DNA of 64,000 nucleotides. It comes from Adiantum capillus-veneris (Eukaryota > Streptophyta > Polypodiopsida > Polypodiales > Pteridaceae). This document shows, piece by piece, positions 33,515-48,660 of the stretch. The position numbers and the translations under genes are program-made. The notes below the pieces were generated by a model. That model was not told where the DNA came from. It saw only the letters and a list, made by a program, of their open reading frames with translations, and did not search any database. The first letter of the stretch is position 1. Each line of letters opens with the position of its first letter. Location: assembly GCA_014529385.2 (NCBI GenBank), contig CM043952.1, positions 150,873,057 to 150,937,056 of the forward strand. Direction: 5' to 3'.

Positions 33515-33518
<4 letters not shown>

Positions 33519-33571
<53 letters not shown>
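33519..33571. repeat. TG microsatellite at the end of duplication copy 1
   Basis: About 26 uninterrupted TG units mark the right edge of duplicated unit 1. Confidence 0.95.
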
Positions 33572-33576
<5 letters not shown>

Positions 33577-34028
33577 CCCACCCATTCCCAGGCACCATAT
33601 CCTATGAGGTAGTAGACTCCATAGAATAGGGGCCTACTACCACAGGAAGTGTTTGTATTAATTTGCAACATGCTATGCTGTAGTTAGATTTTGTTCTGAT
33701 TTAAGTAGACTTATCAAATTTTGTAAGTCAAACTTAAGGTAGGTCCAGTTTTTTTTTCTAGGGAGTTGCAGATCTTTTTTTGTAAACCCATTATTAAAGA
33801 ACTTGGTAATCAGAGTATTGAGAACGAGAATCATGAATATAGAGTGGAATGGTAGTGCTAGCAACCTTTCACCAGTCAGGTTAAAAAGAACCACTGAGAC
33901 TGTGTGATAGCACCCCTGCCTACTAGAGTATAAAAAATTATACTATAATAGGCGATTATTTCTAGAGTCATTGTCTGAGAGAGGTCAACAATTAAGTCAA
34001 TCTCTCTTTTGCGTTTATTCTGTGTGCA
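33572..34028. other. Unique spacer between the two duplicated units
   Basis: This 457-bp stretch has no counterpart after copy 2. It holds no gene that I can support. Confidence 0.6.
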
Positions 34029-34258
34029 GCAGTTTTAAATCTATATATATATACGCAAACGAACACTAACTGTTCACAGACCAACAATTCTAGAAAAGTA
34101 CAATGGATTTGTACAATAATTTATTTGCTGTTGAAAATAAATTTTGTACAAGGTAATGAAGATAACAGAATATAGCTCGGGAAACCGCAAACCCAAAGTC
34201 TGGGAAATTTTGCTTCACATTAAGAGATCCACCATTTGTTAAGAACACAATGTTTTAA

Positions 34259-36028
34259 TCAAGGAAGGTAGCCCTCACCTGCACCCATAGCCACAAGAAA
34301 ACAATTCGTTAGCACGTGACTGTACGCAGGTGATGTTGGGCATCCCAGTTGTTATCCATGTCACCATAAAATATAAAAAAAGTTCTTAACTTGTAATTTG
34401 TTATTTTAGATAAAAAAGTTTCTCGGTTTTTCTGCCAATCTAATACGGAAAGTGACAAACCCCATAGAGCAGCCATAAATCTGGTTTATTTCTTGATTAT
34501 ATTGTTTTTTATAAAAAGCTTTCTTTACCAATCCTTAAGATTTTAGGAGTTAAGGAGAATATCAAAATTTAACCAGAACTTCATCCCTAACCAGATTGGA
34601 GCGACTTATATTCTATAGATTTATGCACAAGCAATCTTAAGCCAGGACCTAATCTTACCACTTTCTTGTAAATATACAACTTTTTGAAACTGATCCTATT
34701 TTTGGAACCAGTTTTATAACCAAGCTGAGATATCCCCAAAAAAAACTCAGTATTTACCACTTTACATACCTGAGATACCCCCATCTTAGATAAATTCACT
34801 ACCTTTATCAACAAATAACCTTGTTATTATGTCATGTCCAACATACTGCTGCCCCATGTCAGCTAACACTTGTATACCAAAATACACTGGACGACTCAGT
34901 CACTTAGAGCCAGCTCAGACACCGTCCGAGAAAGAAATATCTTAAAAGTCTCTGGCGAGGCTCAGCTAAAGGAAAAATTTATGACATACTCATCGTATCA
35001 AGCACCTTTTTTAATCAACCTACTAGAAGCATTTTGTGGTATAAACAGCAAGATGTTAGAAAAAGACTAGTTAATATATACTTGAGAGAAAATAGAAAGC
35101 TAGTAGTCAATGGCCAGCAAATATTATTGAATATTCGAGGGTCCAACTATGGCTAGTAAAAATCAGTGTATATGCTGACTTGGTGAGCAATAACAGGAAA
35201 CATTCACTAATATTCACTAACATTCACTATCTACCACACTTTTGTACATGATGCCACTCATTTCCTACAAAATATCCGACACTAGGGCAATACACCCGAA
35301 GTATTCAGTAATTCCTCAATATCTTTTAGTTAAATCAGTAAAATAGACGTCCGTTCTAAAAAAATCAGTCCAAGATCTGTTACATTATCTAGAGTACTAC
35401 AATTCAATTTGTTTTCCAACTTACCAAGGTAATCGAACCATCAGGGTCACTGTTTTGAGTTTATTTTTAAGTTAATTTTTCTATGAAATTCCAGCATTCA
35501 TTCAGAGCCCTGAAGTACCCACTACATAAGTGCTTACCTTCTTTTGAGAAGTAAAAAAAACTTCATAGAAATACCAATTTCCATTTAGACACCATGCCAT
35601 AGTAATCAGTACAGTCATTCATTAACATATCCTCGAAACCTGGCAGTTATCTCAGCTAAAAAACCGTCTTCAAAACCCAGACTTTATTCGCCACACCGCT
35701 TTTTCCACGGAAATCTAACATTATTAGAGAATCACTACTTCACATATGTTATTAAGTAAACCTATAGTAAAATTCCCAATGATTCTTAGCAATATGAGCT
35801 ACATACCATAAACAAGAACGAAACAGATTTTCAGAGCCTGGTTCTTTTTACAAAAGGACAGATTGAGCAAATTTCCAAAATTTTCATTTTTCAAAGAAAT
35901 AAGCTACAGCCAGATCTTCCGGCTCAGACAATCTTTCAATAGACTCAAGAGAAAAACAAATTTATGTTAACCTGTAGATTAGGAGCCGAGGAAGCCTCCA
36001 CAATCGTCTTCTCAGATTTTTTTAGCAT
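34259..36028 (-). other. Exon-like pieces of an unidentified split gene, copy 2
   Basis: The 57-nt first piece (ATG at 36028, donor after 35972) reads MLKKSEKTIVEASSAPNLQ. It differs from copy 1 at three residues near the start. The last piece keeps the acceptor GGTGCAG and ends with TGA at 34259. Because the two copies are close relatives, conservation of the sites is weak evidence for function. Confidence 0.3.
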
Positions 36029-37343
36029 GTTGAGCCCACTGCATTCAACAGATAATCACTCACACAGTATTGAACTCACACACAGAGAGAGGTGAAAACG
36101 GAAAACGCTACTAAGTGAGTATGAGTACTAACCTTGTGAGTCATTTATACATGTTGATGCCCATCTGTAGAAGACGCGACACCCAGTTGTACCAGTCACC
36201 TACAATCGAGGTCGCTAATGAGGGCATATCCTCAGGGATTACCCACAGCCAAAGATCCGACGGTTACAGGCCCTTTCGTGCTACTTCTGCTTACCCTAAT
36301 CGGCTACAGACCCACACCCCAGTACAGGCGGTAGCGTGCAGCAGGAGGCACAATCAATTAATGCAGGGAACACAAAACCAACTACATAACATTTTCATTT
36401 ACCCTAAAAAAAGAGTAAAGATAGTTTTAAGTTACATGCAAGGACAGGCCATATTGTCCACCACCTCATGGCACCAAATAACAATGTATTCCCATAGTCT
36501 ATACCCGGTCCGAGTTATTGCATCCAGCCTTGGAAGACCATACCCAACAGTTCTCATATAATTCCCCGAACCATACAGTAAGCTCATGTCATGCTAAAAG
36601 GTGAGAGATTAAACACTATTGGGTAGTTTTTATTATTTCCATTTTGGTCTCGGAGTCGTAAAGTGGGTTCATAAAAGAGAAAGTGATATTTTTACAAAAA
36701 ACCGAGTCAAGAGTAACTTTTTCGGAGCAACTACAGCTACATTGCACACTCGGTGTAACAAACCCTGTTACAGAGCATTTTTTGAACAATGAAAAGATGG
36801 TATTAAGTTAAATTCAAGGACACTTCATATTGTACACCACATACCCAATTGCAATAGATAACAATCTATTCCATAGTCGATACCTGGTCCGTAAATTTGT
36901 TACGAGTTTATTGTATCAGACCTCGGATGATCATACATAGCAGGTTTACACCTACTTCCCAACCCTATACTAAGCTTTATGTCATTCAGCTATCCACTAG
37001 GGTAAAATATGCACCGATCTTAATGGTGAGAGTATAATCAGTTTTGGGTAATCTATTTTCTTTCCAATCTGGTCTAGGAGTCATAAAAGTGGGTCTATAA
37101 AAGATGGGTGATATTCTTACAAAAACCAAGTCCAGAGTAACAATTCCGGAGTTAGCATCTTCAGCTAATTTGCTTACCCAAAGTATCTAACAAATTATGG
37201 CATACAGTCAAGAATAGGTTTTTTCCATAGCAACTGCACATCTTTATCTGTCAAGTACATCTACTCGGAGAGCAACCTTACTCCGTTATGAACTTCATTT
37301 ATTTCCGCAATTAGGAACCTCTGTTTCCGAAACTAAGTGGTGA

Positions 37344-37715
37344 ACCTATCAGGACCGAGTGACGCGAGTGACTCTTTGGGGTCGTGAGCATTTCAAAAAC
37401 AATATCCCATTGGCGATGGTTACTGAGACACTGGGCCTAGGGGCGCCACAGTATTATTACATAGAACATTCAATAAAGCCAGGTTTTTCAGATCGGTTAC
37501 ACCTGCTAGCCCAGTTTCTACCTTCTCATAAGATTTTCTTGTACCGTAGTTATGGTCATCAACTAAGAGGATATTTTAACAGTACTCCCCGCACTCAGGA
37601 ATATGCGGTAGCCTTGGCGACTCGTATCATACCTTTAGCTGAGCGTCCAAACACCTGCTACTACTGTGACAGTTGTTTGTGTGATCATGTAATGGGTGGC
37701 ATAATAGAGATGTAG
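37344..37715 (+). CDS. ORF of unknown function in duplication copy 2
   Basis: An open frame of about 123 codons has no ATG near its start. It ends in NTCYYCDSCLCDHVMGGIIEM, giving a CxxCxxCxC cluster that copy 1 loses by a frameshift. No family is recognised. It may be an exon or a chance ORF. Confidence 0.25.
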   Translation, partial: TYQDRVTRVTLWGREHFKNNIPLAMVTETLGLGAPQYYYIEHSIKPGFSDRLHLLAQFLPSHKIFLYRSYGHQLRGYFNSTPRTQEYAVALATRIIPLAERPNTCYYCDSCLCDHVMGGIIEM

Positions 37716-37769
37716 ATGAAGGGCTCCTGAAATAATTATTAGCTAAGCTTTTTTTGTCCAATGAAAGAT

Positions 37770-41104
<3,335 letters not shown>

Positions 41105-41178
41105 ACATATCTCCTCTCTATTTCCTCTCCATCTCTCTCTCTTTCCAACTCTCTTCTATCTCTATACCCCCTTTTCTT

Positions 41179-41243
<65 letters not shown>

Positions 41244-41254
41244 ATCTATCTATC

Positions 41255-41349
<95 letters not shown>

Positions 41350-41371
41350 ATCTATGTCTCTTTCTCTTTCC

Positions 41372-41457
<86 letters not shown>

Positions 41458-41670
41458 CTCTTTTTCTATTTGTCTCTCTCCCTCTCTCTCTTTCTATCCT
41501 CCACTCTCTCTTTTCATCTCTATCTCTATCTCTCCCTGTCCATCTCTCTTCTCTCTCCATCTATCTGTATCTCTCCCTCTATCACTATTCCTATCTCTGT
41601 CTTTCCATCTCTCTTATCTCTCCCTCTAACTCTATTTCTCTCTTTCCTATCTCTCTCTCCCTCTCTCTCT

Positions 41671-41724
<54 letters not shown>

Positions 41725-41930
41725 CCCCCTCTCAAGTTTCTCTCTCTTTTCCTATCTCTCTCTCCCTCTATCTCTCTCTTTACATATCTCTTCTCTTTCT
41801 CTCTATCCCTATCTCTCTCTTCCCTTTCTCTCTCTCTTTCTCTATCCGCCTCTCCCTCTCTCTTCCGTTTCTCTCTCTCTTTCCCTATCTATCTCTCCCT
41901 CTCTCTTTCTATCTCTCTCCTTACACATCA
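41105..41930. repeat. Long homopyrimidine (TC-rich) tract
   Basis: More than 800 bp of almost pure pyrimidine on the plus strand, made of TC runs broken by TATC groups and one TA run (41436-41457). The long Ser/Leu frames in it are repeat translations, not genes. Confidence 0.95.
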
Positions 41931-42226
41931 GTGTATCTGTGCTATGTTCAACCTTGCACTTTAACATGGTATGCATTGTGATTGAAGCACTAATTGGGTC
42001 AAGCCTAAGGAGGGGATGTAAAGGATGTAAACAAGTACGGACTATATTGGTTGGCTCTCTTATGGCGAAGTTGTTTGGGTGCATAATGGAGATATAATTG
42101 ATTGATTAGACTGAAGAGAATGGCAAGCGTACAAAAGGACAAGCGGATTTTTGTTGATGCCGTAGCACCATTGATCATCTTGTCACTCCTCGTGTTCTCA
42201 TGGAGGAAAGCCGGTTGTTGGCGGTT
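41931..42226. other. Short unique stretch before the inverted LTR pair
   Basis: No gene or element boundary is seen here. Confidence 0.5.
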
Positions 42227-42958
42227 TGTAGCATAGCTCAATCCACCAATATAATGTCAAACTGATGGATTGAAACCCGGCTAGTGCATGGAGGCAAGGA
42301 GCCAAGAGAAATGCAAGAAGAGGATCCTAATCAAGAGAGAGAATAAGAAGGGAATGCAATGCTAATAGAGAATGTTACTCAATGCCTACTCTCTAATCTT
42401 CTAATTTCACAAATCAAGAGGACAACAGTGCACACTCTCATCAATCACTCACATACATAGATCAAAATATCAAAGAGCTCACAAATCAAGCAAAGGAGAA
42501 GAGAAATAAGACCAAAAAGTAATAACTAGAGACTAATTAACACTTAACCACACATCATTAATACAAATGAAAAACAAAGAGAAGATCATGAGCACATAGC
42601 TTTCCAATGCATGCCATAGAAAGAGTGGAAGCACAAGAGGAAGCTCCACTAGAAGCATCACCATCTCCACCTTTCATGAAAGCTCTACTCTCAAGAGGAT
42701 AAGCGAAAAATGACCTAATTTTCACCTTTATACCTAGGACATAAAAATATTTCTACCCGTCCATGAGATGCATAAAATTGTGTGCATCTCTACAAGTCAT
42801 AGGCATCATGGTAGCATCCAATATACAATCTAGAACTCGTGTAGAGCTCGTAAATAAAAAATGCATATACAAATGATATGTTTGTCAAAATGAAGCACTG
42901 TATGCTAAAAATAGCATCACTGAAGGTCATCCACTACTTCATGTTGGCATTGCTAACA
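42227..42958 (-). repeat. LTR of element E (minus orientation)
   Basis: On the minus strand it begins TGTTAGCAATGCC at 42958, right after a polypurine tract, and ends GCTACA at 42227. It is related to the plus-oriented LTR at 44147-44909 over its whole length, so the two form an inverted pair. Confidence 0.7.
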
Positions 42959-42970
42959 TTTCCCCCTTCC
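42959..42970 (-). other. Polypurine tract of element E
   Basis: The minus strand reads GGAAGGGGGAAA directly before the LTR. This is the same text as the tract of element C at 60440-60451. Confidence 0.75.
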
Positions 42971-44146
42971 TAAGCTTTGTTGCCTCTGACAAAGCCATGT
43001 CATGGTAGATGCTCGAGGAAGAATGTGCTTGCAAAAGAAAGACCATGATGAGGTAGCAAGCAACTTTGAGAAATTTTTCAGAAAATGCTTCTGGACATTC
43101 TCAAACTTTTTCCAAGTAGACTTTGAGATGCTCTCGCCCCACTCTTCAACTCCATAAATAAGAACCGGTGTCACCAATGTGTCAAAAAGGTACTTCTTGA
43201 GAACCCAACACTTGATGTTTCTCGCATTACACATGTTCTCAAGTGCATAGTATGCTCTCTTTCCTGATTCCAAACGATGCATAGCACATTCATGTCACTT
43301 GTGATTGGCCGGAACCTCAAGGCCAAGGTACTTAAAGCTCTCAACAACTTCAGGTGTCTCATTGTTGTACACAATGCATGGCTTCTCCTTATGGTTGGTT
43401 TTCACAAGCATAACCTTTGTTTTGGATTCATTCACAATCAACCGGTGTCACCAATGTGTCAAAAAGGTACTTCTTGAGAACCCAACACTTGATGTTTCTC
43501 GCATTACACATGTTCTCAAGTGCATAGTATGCTCTCTTTCCTGATTCCAAATGATGCATAGCACATTCATGTCACTTGTGATTGGCCGGAACCTCAAGGC
43601 CAAGGTACTTAAAGCTCTCAACAACTTCAGGTGTCTCATTGTTGTACACAATGCATGGCTTCTCCTTATGGTTGGTTTTCACAAGCATAACCTTTGTTTT
43701 GGATTCATTCACAATCAAGCCACTATGCAAGAAAAAGTTCTCAAGGACAACCACAAGCTTTTGTGCATCGTCTAAATTGTATGCTAGAAGCACTACATCA
43801 TCCGCATACAACAAAAGCATGATGACCACATTGCAAATAGTGACCTCTTCAATACCTTCTTCTTGCATAAAGTCAAGTACCATTTTTTCCCATTGATCGA
43901 TGCATAGACCAAAGAGATTTGGTGACAATGGACATCCTTGTTTAACCCCAATAGTGCTTGCAAAAATATTTGAAATTTCCTCTTCCCATGTGCAATTGAT
44001 ACATCACCTTTTTATAGACTACAAGCATAAAATTACTTGGCACTTGGAGTTCTTCTATCCTTCTCCACAAATTGTTACATGAAATCATATCAAAGGCTTT
44101 CTTAAAGTCCAAAAAACAGCAATAAAATCACTTGTGTTTCAATCAG
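42971..44146 (-). pseudogene. LINE reverse-transcriptase fragment
   Basis: Open pieces on the minus strand give non-LTR RT text: DFKKAFDMIS near 44080, GVKQGCPLSPNLFGLCIDQW near 43950-43890, and the catalytic LLYADDVVLLAYN near 43810. They are followed by SFKYLGLEV and VTPVLIYGVEEWG. The fragment has no 5' or 3' end of a LINE. It runs in the same direction as the LTR and polypurine tract to its left and abuts the opposite LTR at 44147. A 277-bp tandem duplication (43164-43717) and frameshifts inactivate it. Confidence 0.85.
43164..43717. repeat. 277-bp tandem duplication within the LINE fragment
   Basis: 43164-43440 and 43441-43717 are nearly identical (one difference noticed, acgatg against atgatg), so the duplication is recent compared with the decay around it. 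Confidence 0.9.
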
Positions 44147-44909
44147 TGTTAGCAACACCAACAAGAATCAGTGGACGGCCTTGAGTGACGCTATTTTTAG
44201 CATATAGTGCTTCTTTTTTTCTATAAATATAATTTTTATGTGCACTTTTGGTGTATTTACAAGCTCTACATGAGTTCCAAATTTGTATATTGGATCCTAT
44301 CATAATTCCTAGGAGCTATAGAGATACACACAGTTTTATGCATCTCATGGACGGTCAGATGTATTTTTTATGTCCTAGGTATAAAAGTGAAAATTAGGTC
44401 ATTTTTCACTTAACCTCTTGAGAGTAGAGTTTTCTGAAAATCTTGTAAAGAAGGTGAAGATGGTGATGCTTGTAGTGGATTGTGCTTCCACTCTTTCTAT
44501 GGCATGCAATGGAAAACTAGGTGCTCCTGATCTTCTCTCTCTTTGTCATTTGTGTTAATGGTGTGTGGTTTAGAGTTAATTAGTCTCTAATTTTTGCTTT
44601 CCACCCTCATTTCTCTTTTGCTTTGCTTGATTTGTGAGCTCTTTGAGCTTTTGATCTATGTGTGTGAGTGATTGATGAGAGTGTGCACTGTTGTCTTCTT
44701 GAATTGTGAGATTAGAGTAGATTAGAGAGTAGGCATTGAGTAGCATTCTTGATTAGCATTGCATTCCCTTCTTCTTTTCTCTCTCAAAATTAGAATCCTC
44801 TTCTTGCAGCTCTCTTTATTCCATGCCTCCATGCACTAGTTGGGTTTTGATCTATCAATTTTATATTATGTCGATGGATTGATCTCCTGGGGAATTCACT
44901 CTATATACA
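44147..44909 (+). repeat. 5' LTR of element G (plus orientation)
   Basis: It begins TGTTAGCAACACC and ends ATATACA. A degenerate primer site (TGG, two extra bases, CGCCACTTGC) follows at 44913. It is the inverted relative of the LTR at 42227-42958. Confidence 0.65.
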
Positions 44910-45060
44910 AAATGGGACGCCACTTGCAAGCGAACAACTTTGGTAAAACCCCTATATACGACTCGGATAAGAAGCCACTGTATCTTATTGAGATAATCCA
45001 ACCATTTGATTAGACTTTGTAAGCCCAATTATTCCTACAGCTTGTAACACTCTATCAACG

Positions 45061-46020
45061 GTATATCATCATTTCCGTTGACCATGTGATGAATTGGGCA
45101 AAAGCCAAAGCTATAGGCAAGGCTGACACAAGATTTACTATACATGATTTGGATGTCCCTTTGAAATTGTGAGTGACAATGGTAATATTATAAATGAGGT
45201 AATAATAAAGTCGCATCAAGTTTCATGATATCCTACCACAAGCCTACACCTTACTATCCACAAGAAAATGGACAATCCAAGAGTACCAACAAGACTCTAA
45301 TTTGTGTTTTGGTTAAGATGGTAGATGCTCATCATACAAATTGGGAATTGAATCTTACATTAGCCCCTTTGAAACTAAGAAAGTCACATCAAGTTTCATG
45401 ATATCCTACCACAAGCCTACACCTTACTATCCACAAGAAAATGGACAATCCAAGAGTACCAACAAGACTCTAAATTTCTATTTTGACTAAGATGGTAGAT
45501 TCTCACCATACAAATCGGGAATTCAAGCTTACATTAGCCCTATAGGAGTATCGTGTTGTTTATAAAGTGTCTATTAGTTGCACACCGTTTAAAATGGTAT
45601 CTGACCAAGAAGCGGTTGTGCCATGGAAGTTCATCATTCCTAGTCTTTGAGTAGCTTCTCAAGAAGATTGGATGGTAACCCATTAGTTGAGTGCTTATAT
45701 ATCCTTGAGAGGCTAGAAGGAGAGAGGCAATTGGATGTGTGGAACTCCCTTATGGAGAAGGATAGGAGAAAGAAGTGGTGTTGACCGTCATTTAAAGGAC
45801 AATGCTATCAAAGTTGGTGATAAATCCCTTATGTATGTATTGCATAGTATATTGGGAAAGGACCATATAGAGTATTTGAGATTATCCGACAAGGTGCCAT
45901 TTGTGTGGAGACTATAGACAGAGTTGAAATCATTGGATTACTCAATGGGAGTAAATTAAAAGATATTAAGATCCTTCGAGCCAAGAAGAGCTACAATCCA
46001 TCCATTAAAACAAGGTAGGC
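45061..46020 (+). pseudogene. Decayed integrase of element G
   Basis: Scattered frames give VDHVMNWAKAKAIGKADTRF, then KIVSDNG with the second catalytic Asp, then PQENGQSKSTNKTL, where the catalytic Glu has become Lys. Next come TPFKMVSDQEAVVPWKFIIPSL and the C-terminal KVGDKSLMYVL. This is the Tat/Athila pattern. About 170 bp are duplicated in tandem (45209 and 45381). RT and gag are missing between the LTR and this fragment. Confidence 0.75.
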
Positions 46021-46221
46021 AAGACACAAGCAAAGTTGAAAACATACAAGCCCAAATTGAGGCTTGAGAGCACCAACAGTGGGCTAGGTACCAATGAGAG
46101 GCTAATCTTGGAGTTACACATGCATTCCAAGTTGAAGTAGATGACGATTATATTGACTCTGACCCACCTCTACAATACCCAATTGAGTTGAATAGCTCTT
46201 ATTAAAAAAATCCTATATAAC

Positions 46222-46278
46222 GCATTATTTTGGACACAGGAGCTCGACATAATCTGCTATCCTGTGGAGTGTGGTGTG
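46222..46278 (+). pseudogene. Post-integrase retropepsin-like start of element G
   Basis: The frame reads ILDTGARHNLLSCGV, with an intact aspartic protease D-T-G, about 200 bp after the integrase remnant and just before the copia insertion. Its position parallels the second protease of element A. Confidence 0.55.
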
Positions 46279-46484
46279 TGTTACCATATACATGTGGTAA
46301 TGATGTGTGTGAACACACTAGGACCGCCGGGGCATTTTTCCCTTCTTTAGGAGGTTTTTTCCCCTGAGCATTGTATATACGCCCATCACTCTAGGGCTAT
46401 CAATCTTTCCATTGCACACTAAGTAACACACTCTCTATTGCGTGTCTGAGCTTCCTTCATCTTCTCCAAGCTGTGTGCATTTCT
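46279..46484 (+). repeat. 5' LTR of element F (3' end deleted)
   Basis: It matches the first 206 bp of the 3' LTR and then jumps from CATTTCT straight into gag sequence. The last 20 or so bases, the primer site and the gag start are therefore lost. Confidence 0.85.
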
Positions 46485-47330
46485 GGTTCTGATGTACGTC
46501 CTGGTTCTGAAGATGTAGGCGATGTTGAGGATGTTGCAGGTCTTGCTGCAAGGATTGCTGCTATTAGAGTTGTTTTGCCTACGATACAACAAGCTCGTTG
46601 GGATGTAAAGGATGCGCAGGCTCATGCATTGATTGCGTTGTCTGTGAAGCACACCATTGTTCCTCACATTCGTTCAGCAAAATCTAACAGGCTTGGGATA
46701 TTCTAGTAGGTCCTTATGCAAGCCGCAATGAGGCTAAAATTGCTTTACTGCGTAAAGAGCTGGAATCGAAGATTATGCATGAGGAAGATGATATTGACAC
46801 TTTCCTTGCTGGTGTCAAGGATATCAATGAGAAACTTATTTCTGCAGGTGAAGTCATTTCAGACAGTTCCCTTGTGCAGACTATTCTTGATGCCTTACCA
46901 GATTCATACCAGACTTTTGCTAGTACTTGGAGACTAATGACCCAAGGAAATCCTAAGTTGTCAAGTTTGATGCATTATGCACATTGCTATTGCAAGAGTC
47001 ACTTTCCAAAAAAACAAGACTAGGCGATGTGCAGTTGAACAGGCTTTTATTGCTTCTCAAAGAAAGGGTGGTAACAGCAATGCAGCCACTTCTTATGGTT
47101 CTGCTGCGAGTGGCAAACTTTTGTTCTACTGGCAGCAATTCATCTGGAAATTCTGGTGATAAGGGCAAAAAGAAGATGCATTGCCATTATTGTAGAGCTA
47201 ATGATCATTTGATCAAGTAGTGTCCTAAGTTGAAGGCCAAAGAGGCTAAGAAGAAAGAGGGTGGTTCCACTGAAAATGCTGGTTCCACTACAAATGCAGC
47301 CATTATCGAGTCCTCTGTAGAAGGGAGACT
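46485..47330 (+). pseudogene. gag of element F
   Basis: Frames give KDAQAHALIALSVKHTIVPHI, LLRKELESKI-like text and HEEDDIDTFLAGVKDINEKL, then LVQTILDALPDSYQTFASTW, the usual copia gag (UBN2-type) order. A zinc knuckle HCHYCRANDHLIK follows near 47180-47220, with a stop before its last Cys. At least two frameshifts occur (near 46700 and 47010). Confidence 0.8.
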
Positions 47331-47789
47331 GTGATGCTGATGTTGATGCAGAATGGGCTTTTAGTGCAGAGTGCACTTACAATCCTATTGTCCATGATTC
47401 ATGCTTGTCAGTTGCTGCAAATTCACATGTGTGGTATTTTGACAGCGGTGCTACAAAGCACATTGTTCACCTCTCTTGAGTCTGTCCCTCATGGGAATTC
47501 AGTCAATTGTGCCAAAATGCCTCTTATCTAGTTTAGGGGGTTGGAAAGATTGTGCTTACTCCTGCAAATGGCAGTTCTTTCACACTTGTCGATGCACTTT
47601 ATGTACCTAAGATCAAGAAGAATCTTTTTTCTATATCCACACTTGCTAGACTTGGACTTGTAGTCAAATTTGTGGATGAAAGATGTACAGTTCATGATCT
47701 GAGTTTTGGTAATAAAATTGTTGCATCTCACCTTTTGTACCGTGGGCTGTATAAGCTCACTTTGTATGACAAGTGTCCACAAAATTTTG
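47331..47789 (+). pseudogene. Protease of element F
   Basis: VWYFDSGATKHI near 47430-47465 is the copia protease active site (D-S-G). NLFSISTLARLGLVVKFVDERC follows and is also typical of copia proteases. A stop near 47475 and a frame change precede the second part. Confidence 0.8.
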
Positions 47790-48660
47790 CAAATGCAGTT
47801 GCAGTTTCAAGGGCTATTTCAGATGCAAGTTTTGGGCATCTGAATTTTGCCAGTTTGCTGCGTTTGCAAAAATCTGATGTGGTTGCTTCTTTGTCGCCTC
47901 TTGAAGCACCTATCAAACATCATTGTGAAGGTTGTATTTTGGGTAAAATGCAACGTTCTAAGTTTCCAAAGGATGGTTCAATTAGGGCCACATGCAGATT
48001 GCAGATTGTGCATAGTGATGTTTGTGGGCCCATGCAAACTCCATCCTTGGGCAATTACCTGTACTTCGTGACTTTCATTGATGATTACTTCAGGCATGCA
48101 TAGGTATTTTCGCTTAAAGCGAAGTTTGAAGTTTTTATATGCTTTAAAAAATTTCTGGCTATGGATGAAAATGTATCGAAATGTACTATGGGCACCCTCC
48201 GTTTTGTTCGAGGGGGGGAGTATATGTCTCATGAATTCAATGCATTTCTGGCTAGTTGTGGGATAAAACACCAATGTACAGTGCCGTATACGCTTCAACA
48301 AAATGGTGTTGCTGAGAGGAAAAACAAGTCTCTTACGGAAATGGCAAGATGTATGGTCAAGAGTCAAGCTTTACCACATTCGTTTTGGCTCGAGGCTGTC
48401 ATGTGTGCGACTTATGTACTCAACAAGTGTCCTACAAAAGCGTTGTAGTCTATGACTCCATATGAAGCATGGCATGATAAAAATCCATCTATTGAGCACA
48501 TGCGTGTTTTTGGCTGTTTGGCTTATGGTTTAGTGCCACAAATGCAGCACAAAAAATTGGATGATAAGGCTGTCAAATGTATTTTTGTTGGTTATAGTGC
48601 TGAAAGCAAAGGTTACAGGTTGTATCATCCGCAAACAAAGAGTATTTTGGTTTGACGAGA
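47790..48660 (+). pseudogene. Integrase of element F
   Basis: The zinc domain has FGHLNFASLLRL and HHCEGCILGK. The core has Asp in QIVHSDVCGPM, Asp in FIDDYFRHA and Glu in NGVAERKNKSLTEMAR. The C-terminal part reads HMRVFGCLAYGLVP and CIFVGYSAESKGYRLY. Stops near 48103 and 48448 and frame changes break it. 48661-49096 is the usual degenerate linker to RT. Confidence 0.85.

Larger units (their letters stand above)
29774..33518. repeat. Tandem segmental duplication, copy 1
   Basis: A segment of about 3.75 kb is repeated at 34029-37773 with high identity and a constant offset near 4,255 bp. Both copies start at gca[a/g]ttttaaatctatata just after a TG-rich stretch and end at a long TG tract. Small differences include a 29-bp stretch present only in copy 2 near 34503-34531 and a shorter copy 2 near 35215. 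Each copy contains an internal diverged repeat of about 400 bp (near 32120-32960 here). Confidence 0.9.

Noticed and set aside
33374..33671. Thr/His-repeat open frames
   Set aside because: Shadows of the TG microsatellite.
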